From Salisediminibacterium halotolerans (GTDB lineage: Bacteria; Bacillota; Bacilli; Bacillales; Salisediminibacteriaceae): a stretch of 64,000 nt of DNA. Shown piece by piece: positions 53,348-62,856 of this stretch. The translations under genes and the position numbers were made by a program. The DNA is taken from the NCBI RefSeq assembly GCF_003814815.1, contig NZ_RKQQ01000006.1, positions 62,001 through 126,000 of the forward strand, read 5' to 3'. The notes under the pieces were generated by a model. That model had not been told where the DNA came from and did no database searches. It saw only the letters and a program-made list of their open reading frames with translations. Numbering within the stretch: position 1 is the first letter of the stretch; the number at the start of each line of letters is the position of its first letter.

Positions 53348-53470
53348 CTATTTCAACTTGAATTCTTTTAATTTTCTTGTTTTACCTTCTTCAGAGAACG
53401 TATTGATGTTATCTTTGTTAAGGTGTTCCTTCCGAACATCTTTTTTAGAAATGCTATCTTGCAGCCACCT
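53348..53470 (-). pseudogene. Short coding remnant between GajB and the HNH gene
   Basis: About 40 codons are open on the minus strand without a start, encoding a Lys-rich helical tail (KKDVRKEHLNKDNINTF and onward) that ends at TAG 53350-53348. It may be the lost C-terminus of GajB, whose frame stops early at 53509, or of another gene. I recognise nothing in it. The rest of this 280-base gap is AT-rich and empty. Confidence 0.25.
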
Positions 53471-53508
53471 TTATATACAGTGCATCGAAAAAATATAAAA
53501 TTGTATAT

Positions 53509-54576
53509 TTACCCAAGATAAATCGCGACCGAATACCTTGCTCGTGTCATAGCAACATAGAACTTAGCCAATGTTTGACCTTTTAAATCAACCGACCAAT
53601 CGTACATTTTGTTTTTCATATCTTTAGTTGGAAATATGAGGACGTGCTGCCTGGTAATCCCTTTAGCTTTTCCAAACGTTACCTGTTCTAAATAACGTGG
53701 TACTCCTAGCTTTTCTAACTTGTTTAATGTCTTAACATTATAATATAAAATTGTTGGACTATAATTTTTTGTATAGTTAAGTAACTCTTGCTGGTTATTC
53801 AATTTGACGATCCCTTCATCTTCTTGTCGCTCTCTATGAGGATCTTCTATTAATTTTAAATCATCATATAATGCATTTACAAAGTCACAGATTTCTTGGT
53901 TACACCTATAGCAAACCTCAAGTTGCTCTAAATGTTCTATTCCCATTTCTTTGATAAAAAAGTTAAATATTTTATCATTTTTATAAATAGAATGCTTTCT
54001 ACTTGTATTTGTTGAATATGTCGATTGTCTATGATCTCCCACAATAATTACATTACAAGATAAATTGTAAATATTTCTGATTATTTCTAAATCATATCCA
54101 TTTAAATCTTGCACTTCATCGATCAATACAGTACTATAAATTTTCTCAATTCTATTATAGATACGTCCGTTAATTATCTTATTGATCACATCTACGAATT
54201 GAGCTAATCTTTCGGAATACAAATGATTATTTCTATTTATATAATATCCTTTACTGTTAGAAGTAAGTCCCTTCCTTTTGGGTATTTTACTTTCAAGAGT
54301 ATCGTCTAATCCTTCTATGAGCGGCATTTTAACCATTTTTCTATAAGGCTTGGCCATCTCATTAAAAAGAAATTCTATCCATGTTCTACACTCTATACTT
54401 TCAGAAAGCCCTCCGGGTTTACTAGCTATATCGTTCTTCATAGATTTTAAATTGTTTCTCGTGTAAGTTAAGTAAAGAACCTTCCCTTCAGATTTCAAAT
54501 TTAAAGCTTCCTTTATTAATAAAGAAGTTTTTCCTGTACCAGCTCCAGCCTGAATAATTCTTTTAACGTATTGCAT
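53509..54576 (-). CDS. gajB: GajB-like UvrD/PcrA-type helicase
   Basis: A 355-residue SF1A helicase-like protein: Walker A QAGAGTGKTSLLIKEAL at the very N-terminus, Walker B VLIDEVQDLNGYDLEII, motif III VGDHRQSTYSTNTS, motif IV EVCYRCNQEICDFVN, and motif VI KFYVAMTRARYSVAIYLG, which ends the protein. The gene directly follows and overlaps the OLD-family gene, the exact arrangement of Gabija, in which GajB senses DNA ends and helps activate GajA. It is shorter than the about 490 residues usual for GajB and ends at motif VI. A TTG at 54600 could also start it; the ATG at 54576 gives a 14-base overlap. Confidence 0.75.
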   Translation of the reverse strand: MQYVKRIIQAGAGTGKTSLLIKEALNLKSEGKVLYLTYTRNNLKSMKNDIASKPGGLSESIECRTWIEFLFNEMAKPYRKMVKMPLIEGLDDTLESKIPKRKGLTSNSKGYYINRNNHLYSERLAQFVDVINKIINGRIYNRIEKIYSTVLIDEVQDLNGYDLEIIRNIYNLSCNVIIVGDHRQSTYSTNTSRKHSIYKNDKIFNFFIKEMGIEHLEQLEVCYRCNQEICDFVNALYDDLKLIEDPHRERQEDEGIVKLNNQQELLNYTKNYSPTILYYNVKTLNKLEKLGVPRYLEQVTFGKAKGITRQHVLIFPTKDMKNKMYDWSVDLKGQTLAKFYVAMTRARYSVAIYLG

Positions 54577-56203
54577 CAATAATATACTCTGGATATTCAA
54601 ATTTTTCTGTGGTGTCTAGAAAAACACTTAATGCCCAATCAGTCTTATTTGTCTCCATATATTTTTCCAACTCCTCTATAGAACTTTCACTTCTATTTAA
54701 TATATTTTTCAACTTTTCAAAGTTAGAGCCCTTATATAAAAACTGAGGTTCTAAGGTCTTTAATCTATAATTACTATCAGAACAAATATGGATAAAGGAA
54801 TGATCTTTGTAACCTTTGTACTTCTGCTCAATATTATCTTCGTAATTTCCATCATTGTCAGTGACTACAAATGTTTTTATTTCTAAAAGTATTGCAATAT
54901 CTAAAAAACGTTTAAAAGAAAGACCATTTACACTAAAAATATCTATCCCATCATCTAGTGGAACTTTACCTCCGTTGTTGTCCATATAGCATTTCGTAAC
55001 AATGAGCTCATCTGCTGGACCTTCTACTAATATAACTTTTTTAGATAAGATGAACCTTAAAGTATTATAATTAGGTAATTTTTGAAAATAACTAACTGTA
55101 TCTTCAGATAATTGATCCATTGCGCTATTCTCTGTTGAGCTAAGAAGTATGAGATTATCTAAATGTAATTTATTTAATATATAAGAATCGTGAGTAGATA
55201 CAAAAACTTGTTGACCTTCTGACAACTCAGATAAACGGGTTACTAATTGACGCATGTTTGTGAAAGACAAATGATTTTCCGGTTCTTCCATCAATAGTAT
55301 TGTTTGCTTTTCTTTTCGATTTTGAACAGCATAAATAGTTTTAAGCATATTTTGAGCACCAGTTCCGATATTTTCAAAAGGAATATTATCGATGTAAGCA
55401 TTTACAGCTGTTTCCCAACTAGTGTTTCGGCTAACATCTAAAGAGAGAGCCAACTTTTTGGGATCATCTTGACTGAATGAACCTTGTTTTTTTTCATTTA
55501 GGCTGTCATTTAACTTTATTACTTCTTCATGTCTAGAAAATTGCTCTTTATACTCTCGGTACAAAACTGCCAGATTAGCTCGTTGTTTTTTATCTAAAGT
55601 ATTATCAATAATTCCCATAAAATGCTTTTGCGGAAGATTACTAAAAGCACTTCCATTGGAATCAATTAAATACGATTTAAAAGGTATAGCTCTAGGTGTA
55701 ATAATATGACCACCAAACGTTTTCCATTCCATCATATAAAATTCAGTAGGAATTAGAGAAATTTCTTCATTTTGAATATATTCTTCATATTCGTCTTCAT
55801 ATTTTTTGTCGAACTCTATATTAAAACTAAGACCTATACAATCTTTACTTTCCATGTTTTCAGAGCCTCTAAATTTATTTAAATCTTGATCGGTAGTATT
55901 AGTTAAATATAACTCAATATGTATACTAGGTGGAGAAGGCGGAACATGCTCTAATTGATCTTCTCTACACTTTTGAGCATTACCTATAAAATCATTTGTT
56001 ATACACTTATTAAAAAAAAAAGGATTGATTTCCTGATAAACAGGACGGTTTCTAATAACTCCTGTTAAAGCTAAATGAATGGCTTCAAATATCGTGGACT
56101 TACCAGTACCGTTATCTCCGATTAAGATATTCATGTCTTCTTTTACATGTAAATCTAAATATTGAAAGTGCTTGTAGTTCTTAATAATTATTCTTTCTAT
56201 CAT
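54563..56203 (-). CDS. gajA: GajA-like OLD-family nuclease (ABC ATPase plus TOPRIM)
   Basis: A 546-residue OLD endonuclease. The ABC ATPase half has Walker A ILIGDNGTGKSTIFEAIHLA (about residue 28), Walker B TILLMEEPENHLSF (about 300) and the H-loop FVSTHDSYILNKL. The TOPRIM half has KVILVEGPADELIVTK (catalytic Glu, about 385) and FVVTDNDGN (DxD, about 440). In Gabija, GajA nicks phage DNA when nucleotide pools fall. RBS GGAGAG lies nine bases before the ATG and just after the stop of a broken upstream gene. Low GC compared with the host genes indicates transfer. Confidence 0.8.
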   Translation of the reverse strand: MIERIIIKNYKHFQYLDLHVKEDMNILIGDNGTGKSTIFEAIHLALTGVIRNRPVYQEINPFFFNKCITNDFIGNAQKCREDQLEHVPPSPPSIHIELYLTNTTDQDLNKFRGSENMESKDCIGLSFNIEFDKKYEDEYEEYIQNEEISLIPTEFYMMEWKTFGGHIITPRAIPFKSYLIDSNGSAFSNLPQKHFMGIIDNTLDKKQRANLAVLYREYKEQFSRHEEVIKLNDSLNEKKQGSFSQDDPKKLALSLDVSRNTSWETAVNAYIDNIPFENIGTGAQNMLKTIYAVQNRKEKQTILLMEEPENHLSFTNMRQLVTRLSELSEGQQVFVSTHDSYILNKLHLDNLILLSSTENSAMDQLSEDTVSYFQKLPNYNTLRFILSKKVILVEGPADELIVTKCYMDNNGGKVPLDDGIDIFSVNGLSFKRFLDIAILLEIKTFVVTDNDGNYEDNIEQKYKGYKDHSFIHICSDSNYRLKTLEPQFLYKGSNFEKLKNILNRSESSIEELEKYMETNKTDWALSVFLDTTEKFEYPEYIIDAIR

Positions 56204-56215
56204 AATTCACTCTCC

Positions 56216-56720
56216 TCAATCTAATAAATCTTGTACACCGTGAAATACAGCGATTTTTCTATCCTTAAACTCATTTTCAAATACTTCAATTATTTCTTTC
56301 GGAATTTTATTATCTTGGAATTCTTCGATTGTAATATAAAAAAAGCTGCAGATATAAACATGTTTCATTTCTCGATATATTTTAGCTAGATATTCCTTGT
56401 CATAAGCGTCAACTTGTCCTTTTTTATATTTAAAAAATTATTCTTTTCCGTCTGCCCTTTTATAAAATATCCTTCTAGAGCATCACCGGATAGGTCACTC
56501 TTATTTTTCTACCCGTTTTTCTGAAATACTCAGCATTATTGAAAAATAGATTACTATCATTTTGTATATCATTAATATACTCTTGATTATCAACAATTCC
56601 TTTTAATAAAAAAGAATCTTTTTGTCGAAATCATCATATATCGATTGTAGATCCTATTCTTCTTCAACTCCTCATTGTTATCTTTATAATTATTTGAATA
56701 ATATTCCATTAATTTGTAAC
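56216..56720 (-). pseudogene. Decayed first gene of the Gabija-like operon
   Basis: On the minus strand successive open stretches in shifted frames read like one protein: a helical part with FLLKGIVDNQEYINDI and NLFFNNAEYFRK, then GDALEGYFIKGQTEKNNFL, then DAYDKEYLAKIYREMKHVYI and a tail ending in HGVQDLLD at TGA 56218-56216. At least two or three frameshifts interrupt it. The stop lies 12 bases before gajA and is followed at once by gajA's ribosome site, so it was the upstream gene of the same operon. Composition is as AT-rich as gajA. The family was not recognised. Confidence 0.6.
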
Positions 56721-57264
56721 ATAAAATTAACCAAATAGATATAAAAAACGTTCATAAAAGTACACATTTACGAATTCTTTTAATGCTAAAAAATCACTCT
56801 TTATCCCGTTCGGAAAGGTTAAGTTCCTCCACTTGAACGTTCGAGAGGTTGCAACGACATTTCCGAACAAATACTCAATTGCATCGTATGAGTTTGATTA
56901 GTCAGTGAAAAATTCTTGGGTGATCCTCGTTATTATTCAATCCAAGGATACTTAGCTTCTGTTGTCTTTGTGACTAAAATCAGTGTGAATATTTACAAGT
57001 TAAATAATTTAATTGTATCAGAGATGAGAGGCATACTATAGCTTGTAGTGAAAAATTGAATATGCTCTAACTAGAGATGAATAACATTTTGATCGCAGCG
57101 AGGATATTGGTAATTTTATGATTGCAACTTCCTGCAGAATTTCGCAAAGTTTATCGAACATTTAACAAGGGAAATTAATGGCTATACTGGTTAGAGAGAT
57201 GATCCGCCTTGGACTTAAATAAATGGGATATAAATAAAAAAATATAAGGAGTGATCTAGAGCCA
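56721..57264. other. AT-rich gap without a visible gene
   Basis: No frame, hairpin or repeat stands out. It marks the boundary between the AT-rich defence insert and the host-like DNA that resumes at 57.26 kb. It may hold the operon's lost 5' end. Confidence 0.4.
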
Positions 57265-57996
57265 TTGAATATTAAACCGGACGATTATTATTATGCGGTG
57301 ATGAGGTCAGCGATGAAGTTACCGGGAGTGCGGTTGAAGCGGGAGGCTTTTTTGCGCGAGGCGCTTAAGCGTCACGTGAAGCCGCAGCAAGTGGAGACAG
57401 CTGTCGCGTCGACGCCTGCGGACGCGGGGATACCGCTAAAGACGATTAATAAGATCGCGAAAGCGGCGATCCGAACGGAAACGAGAAGGGTGACTGCGAT
57501 CTCCGCAGCAGCCGGGGCGCCGGGCGGTTTTGCGATTGCGGGGACCCTGCCGGCCGACCTTGTGCAGTACTTCAGCCATGTGATTCGTTTGCAGCAAAAA
57601 CTGATTTACCTGTACGGCTGGGAAGAAATCGCATCTGATGACGGCGAGTTTGATGAAGAATCGCTGGAGCAGCTGACGTTGTTTTTAGGAGTCATGTTCG
57701 GTGTGAAATCCGCTGAGGAAGCGGTCAGCCAGCTGATCAGTGACAGAGATAGTGAAGCGGAGCGTCCGCAGCTGCCGACCGCGGTGCTTTACCCGGTAAT
57801 TGCGAAGGTGGCCACAACGCTCGGCTATAAAATGTCGAAACATATTTTTGCAAGAGGCCTCAGTAAAGCCGTCCCTGTCATGGGCGCCTTCACCTCCGGC
57901 GGTGTGACGTACACCGCGTTTAAGCCGCTGTCCAAACGCCTGCAAGCGTTCTTAAAAGCGTTGCCGATTGCCGATCCGAAATCCGGCCGCAAATAG
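57265..57996 (+). CDS. EcsC-like protein
   Basis: A 243-residue protein. The middle has a Gly/Ala-rich, membrane-associated region (AISAAAGAPGGFAIAGTLPA), then DLVQYFSHVIRLQQKLIYLYGW, and a C-terminal line GLSKAVPVMGAFTSGGVTYT; this arrangement fits the EcsC family, named after the third gene of the B. subtilis ecs operon, whose role is not defined. Start TTG follows AAGGAGTG with slightly long spacing. It is a single gene with its own terminator. Confidence 0.6.
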   Translation: MNIKPDDYYYAVMRSAMKLPGVRLKREAFLREALKRHVKPQQVETAVASTPADAGIPLKTINKIAKAAIRTETRRVTAISAAAGAPGGFAIAGTLPADLVQYFSHVIRLQQKLIYLYGWEEIASDDGEFDEESLEQLTLFLGVMFGVKSAEEAVSQLISDRDSEAERPQLPTAVLYPVIAKVATTLGYKMSKHIFARGLSKAVPVMGAFTSGGVTYTAFKPLSKRLQAFLKALPIADPKSGRK

Positions 57997-58005
57997 AACA
58001 TTTCA

Positions 58006-58031
58006 AACACCTCCGCAGCGGGGTGTTTTTT
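58006..58031 (+). terminator. Rho-independent terminator
   Basis: AACACCTC / GGGGTGTT stem (one G-T pair) with a short CGCAGC loop and six Ts. Confidence 0.8.
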
Positions 58032-58134
58032 ACGTACAGTTTTAGAAAGAAGCAGGCAGGGAACGCGTAGGTTATCCGATCATTGTTACAAATCGAGATC
58101 AGCATATAGATCATGATAAAAAGGAGCGATTTTC

Positions 58135-59565
58135 ATGCGTCAGCAAGTGAAGCAGTATATTAACGGCGAGTGGGTCGAGTCGACGGATTCGGCAACGCTC
58201 GATGTGATTAACCCGGCAACGGAAGAAGTGATGGGCAAAATCAGCGCGGGCACCGTCGCTGATACGGACAAGGCGGTCGCTGCGGCGAAGGCGGCGTTTC
58301 CGGCGTTGGCGAATTCGACGAAAGCCGAGCGGATCCAATGGCTGAAACAAATCGTCGCTGGTTATGAAGCGCGAAAAGATGAACTGATTCAAGTCATGAC
58401 CGAGGAATTAGGTTCACCGCTCTCGATTTCGGAACAGGTGCATTATCAGATGGGGCTCGGCCATTTCAAGCAGGCCGCTGAGTCGCTGGAACATTTTTCG
58501 TTTCAAGAAGACCGCGGCGGTCACACGGTCTTAAAAGAATCGGTCGGGGTAAGCGCATTGATTACGCCGTGGAACTTCCCGACAAACCAGACGTCGACGA
58601 AAATTGCCAGCGCGATCGCAGCAGGAAGCCCGGTGATTTTAAACCCGGCGTCGATGACTCCATTTGCCGCGATGATCTTGGCAGAAATTATTGATGAATC
58701 CGGCTTGCCGGACGGCGCCTTTAACCTCGTGACCGGCTCCGGGTCCGTTGTCGGCGACCGCTTGAGCAAGCACCCGGATATTGATTTCGTCTCCTTCACA
58801 GGCTCGGGCGAAACAGGCAAGAAAATTATGCAAAACGGCGCTGAAACGATTAAGCGCGTCGCGTTGGAACTCGGCGGCAAGTCCCCGCTTCTTGTGCTTG
58901 ACGATGCTGATGTAAACAAAGCGGCAAAAACGGCCGCATCCCACATCATGAATAATTCCGGACAGGTATGCTCAGCCGCCACGCGGGTTCTCATTCCGCA
59001 AGCGATGAAAGCGTCGTTTGAAGAAGCGATCGTTGACGCCTTAAAGGAATTTCCGGTCGGCGATCCGCAAAAGGACGGGATTGCGACCGGACCGCTCGTC
59101 TCGAAAGATCAATGGGATACGGTGCAGTCCTATATCGAAAAAGGCAAAGAAGAAGCGACGCTCCTCACAGGCGGCACCGGCAAGCCGGAAGGACTGGAAA
59201 CCGGTTATTATGCAAAGCCGACGGTATTCACTGATGTCTCCAACGACACCGTCATCGCCCAGGAAGAAATCTTCGGCCCGGTGACAACGATATTGACTTA
59301 CGAAGACTTGGATCACGCGCTTGAACTCGCAAACGATACGATTTACGGCCTCGCCGGATACATCGTCGGAAACGATCCGGAAAAACTCCGGTACGCAGCT
59401 GCGAATATCCGCTCCGGCCGCATTAAAATCAATGACACGAAAACAGATTTCAACGGCCCGTTCGGAGGGTACAAACAATCTGGCGTCGGCCGGGAATGGG
59501 GCGATTACGGGATCGAAGAATACCTCGAAATCAAATCCGTTCACGGCATGCCGGGTGGTTCCTGA
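58135..59565 (+). CDS. NAD(P)-dependent aldehyde dehydrogenase
   Basis: A 476-residue ALDH: cofactor-binding line ALITPWNFPTNQTSTKIA with catalytic Asn, the general base Glu in VALELGGKSPLLVL (about residue 245), the nucleophilic Cys in NSGQVCSAATRVLIP (about 279) and the closing EEIFGPVTTIL. It oxidises an aldehyde to the acid; the substrate is unclear. AAAAGGAGCG precedes the ATG. No operon partner, terminator directly after. High GC and codon use match the host, in contrast with the defence genes on both sides. Confidence 0.92.
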   Translation: MRQQVKQYINGEWVESTDSATLDVINPATEEVMGKISAGTVADTDKAVAAAKAAFPALANSTKAERIQWLKQIVAGYEARKDELIQVMTEELGSPLSISEQVHYQMGLGHFKQAAESLEHFSFQEDRGGHTVLKESVGVSALITPWNFPTNQTSTKIASAIAAGSPVILNPASMTPFAAMILAEIIDESGLPDGAFNLVTGSGSVVGDRLSKHPDIDFVSFTGSGETGKKIMQNGAETIKRVALELGGKSPLLVLDDADVNKAAKTAASHIMNNSGQVCSAATRVLIPQAMKASFEEAIVDALKEFPVGDPQKDGIATGPLVSKDQWDTVQSYIEKGKEEATLLTGGTGKPEGLETGYYAKPTVFTDVSNDTVIAQEEIFGPVTTILTYEDLDHALELANDTIYGLAGYIVGNDPEKLRYAAANIRSGRIKINDTKTDFNGPFGGYKQSGVGREWGDYGIEEYLEIKSVHGMPGGS

Positions 59566-59584
59566 TGAAAATAATGAAAATAGC

Positions 59585-59621
59585 GTCCGTGTAGGTGTCC
59601 GTGCCTATACGGACTTTTTTA
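59585..59621 (+). terminator. Rho-independent terminator
   Basis: GTCCGTGTAGG / CCTATACGGAC stem (one mismatch) with an eight-base loop and six Ts. Confidence 0.85.
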
Positions 59622-59787
59622 ATGTAAATGGCAATCATTTTAGCAGATGCATCCTTAAGTATTCTAATTCAGCTTGAATAATTTACATCAAAACTCATAA
59701 AAAAGAGAATTTATGCTACAATCATTACAAGAAAATGTTAATTGGACGGGTTTATTTAACTGATTTATGACGAAATGTGGTGTGGCA

Positions 59788-61731
59788 ATGATTGTGTATG
59801 AAGCGACAAAATCAGACTTTTTAGAAGATGTATTTAAAGATGAACTTGTGCAAAACATCTGTGATAATTATGAGTCGAAAGTGGGCAGAATTAACCAAAG
59901 TGAAGTTCGCTCATGGGATAACTCGATGCAGTATATGTACCGGGTGTTGTCCGATAATGACATTCCGAGTGATGCCGGTGTCGCGATCGAGTTTAAAATC
60001 CCGTATACGTCCAAGCGTGTTGATCTGCTTATCTCCGGTTATGAAGAAGAAAGCGGTGCGGTAGTCGTTGTTGAACTTAAGCAGTGGGATAAGGTAGAGA
60101 AAATTGATAATAAAGAAGCGATTGTCAAGACGGCCTTCAAAAACGGATTAACAGAAACAACGCATCCGTCCTATCAAGCATGGTCTTATGCGGCGCTGAT
60201 TGAAGATTACAATGAAAATGCGCAGAAAGAGAACTTGCAGCTGTATCCTTGCGCTTATTTACATAACTATCTGCATCAAAAAGAAGCAGACCCTTTAACA
60301 GATCCGATTTATGAGTTTTATATTGAGCAAGCCCCAGTGTTTTTAAAAGGAGATGCACCGAACCTGCGCGATTTTATCAAGCGCCATATCCAAACAGGGG
60401 ATCAAAAGAAAAATCTCTATCAAATTGAAAAAGGCAAAATCCGTCCGTCCAAATCGTTGCAAGATTCCTTGAACAATATGCTGAAGGGCAACCGGGAGTT
60501 TGTCATGATCGATGAACAGAAAGTTGTTTTTGAGAGTGCTCTTCAGCTCGCGAATCAGGCTTTACGGACAAAAACGAAAGAAGTGTTGGTGATTGAAGGC
60601 GGGCCAGGGACAGGCAAATCGGTCTTGGCGATCAACCTTCTCGTAGAAATGACGAACCGCGGTCTCGTCAGTCAATATGTCACAAAAAACGCAGCCCCGA
60701 GAAATATATATTCAACAAAACTGAAACAGGATTTTCGAAAAGGGCATATCGATAACTTATTTAAAGGATCTGGTTCTTACGTTGATGCACCGAGAGACGA
60801 ATTCGATTGCTTAATTGTTGATGAGGCGCACCGTTTAAATGAGAAGTCCGGGCTGTTTTCGCACTTAGGCGAAAACCAAACAAAGGAAATTATGGCCTCG
60901 TCCAAACTCGCGATTTACTTTATCGATGAGCGTCAGCGCGTTACGTTGAAAGACGCGGGAAGCATGAATGAAATTCAGCGTTTTGCAGAAGCAGAAGGCG
61001 CTAATCTAACAACGATGAAACTCGAATCCCAGTTTCGTTGCAACGGTTCGGATGGATTCTTGGCATGGGTAGATGACGTTTTGCAGATTAGAGAAACCGC
61101 GAACACGCATGATATGGGTGCTTCTTACGATTTTAGAGTGTACGGCGATCCAAATGAATTGAAAAACGATATTATGAAACTGAACGAAAATAACAATAAA
61201 GCGCGCATGCTTGCGGGCTACTGCTGGAACTGGGATAAAGAAGGAAAAGCCGATTCGGATTACCACGATGTAGTGCTTGAAGATTTCGGTTTTGCGATGA
61301 GCTGGAACCTCGGGAATACAGATACTTGGGCCATCGATCAAGACTCAGTCAATGAAATCGGCTGTATCCATACAGCTCAAGGACTTGAGTTTGATTATGT
61401 CGGGGTGATTATCGGCGACGACCTTATTTACCGCTACGGTGAAGTGATCACAGATTCGACTAAACGCGCGAAAACAGATAACTCCTTGCGCGGAATCAAA
61501 AAAATGCAAAAAGAAGATCCGGAAAAGGCTGCCCAACTTGCGGATGAAATTATCCGAAACACGTATCGAACGCTCCTCACGAGAGGACAAAAAGGATGCT
61601 TTATTTACTGTACAGATAAAGACCTTGAGAACTACTTCCGGGAGCGACTGGAAAAAGTATCACAGGATTATGAAGAAAATGAGTTTTTTAAGCCAATGAT
61701 GGAAGTGGCGGAAAAAAAGCAAAGGTATTGA
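59788..61731 (+). CDS. DUF2075 helicase with N-terminal PD-(D/E)XK-like nuclease
   Basis: A 647-residue two-part protein. Residues 60-100 carry a nuclease-like core: RVDLLISGYEEESG followed by VVVVELKQWDK (D...ExK). The SF1-type helicase part has Walker A VIEGGPGTGKSVLAINLL (about 270), Walker B CLIVDEAHRLNEK (about 342), the Gln/Arg motif IDERQRVTLKD and a late 'TAQGLEFDYVGVIIGDDLIYR' line, then 'NTYRTLLTRGQKGCFIYC', as in DUF2075/Schlafen group 3-like helicases. A frame seven codons longer begins at 59767, but the family usually begins at MIVYEATK. It belongs to a group often found in defence islands. The next gene follows after 35 bases. Confidence 0.8.
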   Translation: MIVYEATKSDFLEDVFKDELVQNICDNYESKVGRINQSEVRSWDNSMQYMYRVLSDNDIPSDAGVAIEFKIPYTSKRVDLLISGYEEESGAVVVVELKQWDKVEKIDNKEAIVKTAFKNGLTETTHPSYQAWSYAALIEDYNENAQKENLQLYPCAYLHNYLHQKEADPLTDPIYEFYIEQAPVFLKGDAPNLRDFIKRHIQTGDQKKNLYQIEKGKIRPSKSLQDSLNNMLKGNREFVMIDEQKVVFESALQLANQALRTKTKEVLVIEGGPGTGKSVLAINLLVEMTNRGLVSQYVTKNAAPRNIYSTKLKQDFRKGHIDNLFKGSGSYVDAPRDEFDCLIVDEAHRLNEKSGLFSHLGENQTKEIMASSKLAIYFIDERQRVTLKDAGSMNEIQRFAEAEGANLTTMKLESQFRCNGSDGFLAWVDDVLQIRETANTHDMGASYDFRVYGDPNELKNDIMKLNENNNKARMLAGYCWNWDKEGKADSDYHDVVLEDFGFAMSWNLGNTDTWAIDQDSVNEIGCIHTAQGLEFDYVGVIIGDDLIYRYGEVITDSTKRAKTDNSLRGIKKMQKEDPEKAAQLADEIIRNTYRTLLTRGQKGCFIYCTDKDLENYFRERLEKVSQDYEENEFFKPMMEVAEKKQRY

Positions 61732-61766
61732 AGGATTTTTTGAAGAGGATTTTAAGGGGGACTTTT

Positions 61767-62690
61767 ATGAAAGTTGCTGCTATTGATTTTGAGACCGCAA
61801 ACGAGAACAGAAATAGTATCTGTGCTGTTGGGATAGCAGCTGTAAATTTGTTTACAGGTGAGAAAAAAGATTATTATTCTTTAATTAAACCAAAAGGTAA
61901 TTATTTTGCCAATTATAATTCTATGATTCACGGGATCACTGAAAATGATGTTGAAAATGCTCCGTCTTTTGATGAAGTATGGCTAGATATCCTTCCGGAA
62001 ATTTCAGATCATTTGATTATTGCTCATAATGCAAGCTTTGATATTAGCTGTTTGAGAAAAACCTTGGATTTGTACAACCTTACATATCCTAGCTTGCAAT
62101 ATAACTGCACACGGAATATTGCTAAAAAGCATTGGCCGGGCTTGAGTTCGTATAAACTTTCTGTTGTAGCTGATTATCTTGATTTTCAGTTCGAACACCA
62201 TCATGCTCTTGAAGATGCAAGAGCTTCGGTTTACATTTTTGAGAAAGTAGTTAATGATCTTGGTGTTCACAGTCCTGAAGAATTATCTGAGAAGCTAAAT
62301 ATGGTACAGGGTTCACTTTATAAAGATGGTTATGAACCAGCAAGAATAAATAAAAGATACCGTAATTCTTTTTCAGAAGATTATTCACTCCTTCAAGCTG
62401 AAAATAATGAGTTTGACAGCAGTCATCCTTTTTATAATTCGCACGTGACATTTACAGGTACGTTAGAGTCGATGACAAGAAAAGAAGCAGCCCAAAATAT
62501 TGTTAATCTAGGCGGTCATTTTGAGAAGGGTGTGACCAAGAATACCAACTTTTTGATTTTAGGTGATCAAGATTTTAATAGGTTTGCCAATGGCAAAAAA
62601 AGCAGCAAATTATTAAAAGCAGAAAGCAATATTGCACAAGGTCAAAATTTAGAGATTATGCCAGAACAAGACTTTATAGAACTTTTATAA
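61767..62690 (+). CDS. DnaQ-like DEDDh 3'-5' exonuclease with C-terminal BRCT domain
   Basis: A 307-residue protein. Residues 3-165 are a DEDDh exonuclease: motif I AAIDFETANENRNS, motif II HNASFDISCLRKTL, motif III HHALEDARASVYIFEK. A linker of about 60 residues leads to a BRCT domain (about 225-305) with VTFTGTLESMTRKEAAQN, a conserved Gly-Gly pair in LGGHFEKGVTKNTNFLI and a Lys at SSKLLKAE. BRCT-exonuclease fusions occur in Firmicutes as stand-alone epsilon-like repair nucleases. AAGGGGGA fits the ATG at 61767. GC is much lower than in the helicase gene upstream, so the two may have different origins despite the 35-base gap. Confidence 0.85.
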   Translation: MKVAAIDFETANENRNSICAVGIAAVNLFTGEKKDYYSLIKPKGNYFANYNSMIHGITENDVENAPSFDEVWLDILPEISDHLIIAHNASFDISCLRKTLDLYNLTYPSLQYNCTRNIAKKHWPGLSSYKLSVVADYLDFQFEHHHALEDARASVYIFEKVVNDLGVHSPEELSEKLNMVQGSLYKDGYEPARINKRYRNSFSEDYSLLQAENNEFDSSHPFYNSHVTFTGTLESMTRKEAAQNIVNLGGHFEKGVTKNTNFLILGDQDFNRFANGKKSSKLLKAESNIAQGQNLEIMPEQDFIELL

Positions 62691-62856
62691 CTATAGATTC
62701 TCAAAAATTAATTCCGATTTGAACTTATTAATTAGTGAAAAAAGTATATTAGACGAGTCAAATTTATAAGTGGTTTTCTGATTTCAAGTAGCACAGATTT
62801 CTGTTGTCTTAATGATAATTGTTAATTCTTTAGCAAGTGGAAAATTTAATTTTGGA

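Noticed and set aside
56721-57264. A small RNA or leader gene upstream of the Gabija-like operon
   Set aside because: No stable hairpin, promoter pair or conserved block could be supported in this AT-rich stretch.
59041-59544. A 167-codon frame antisense to the aldehyde dehydrogenase gene
   Set aside because: Shadow of a high-GC gene with all catalytic motifs on the other strand.
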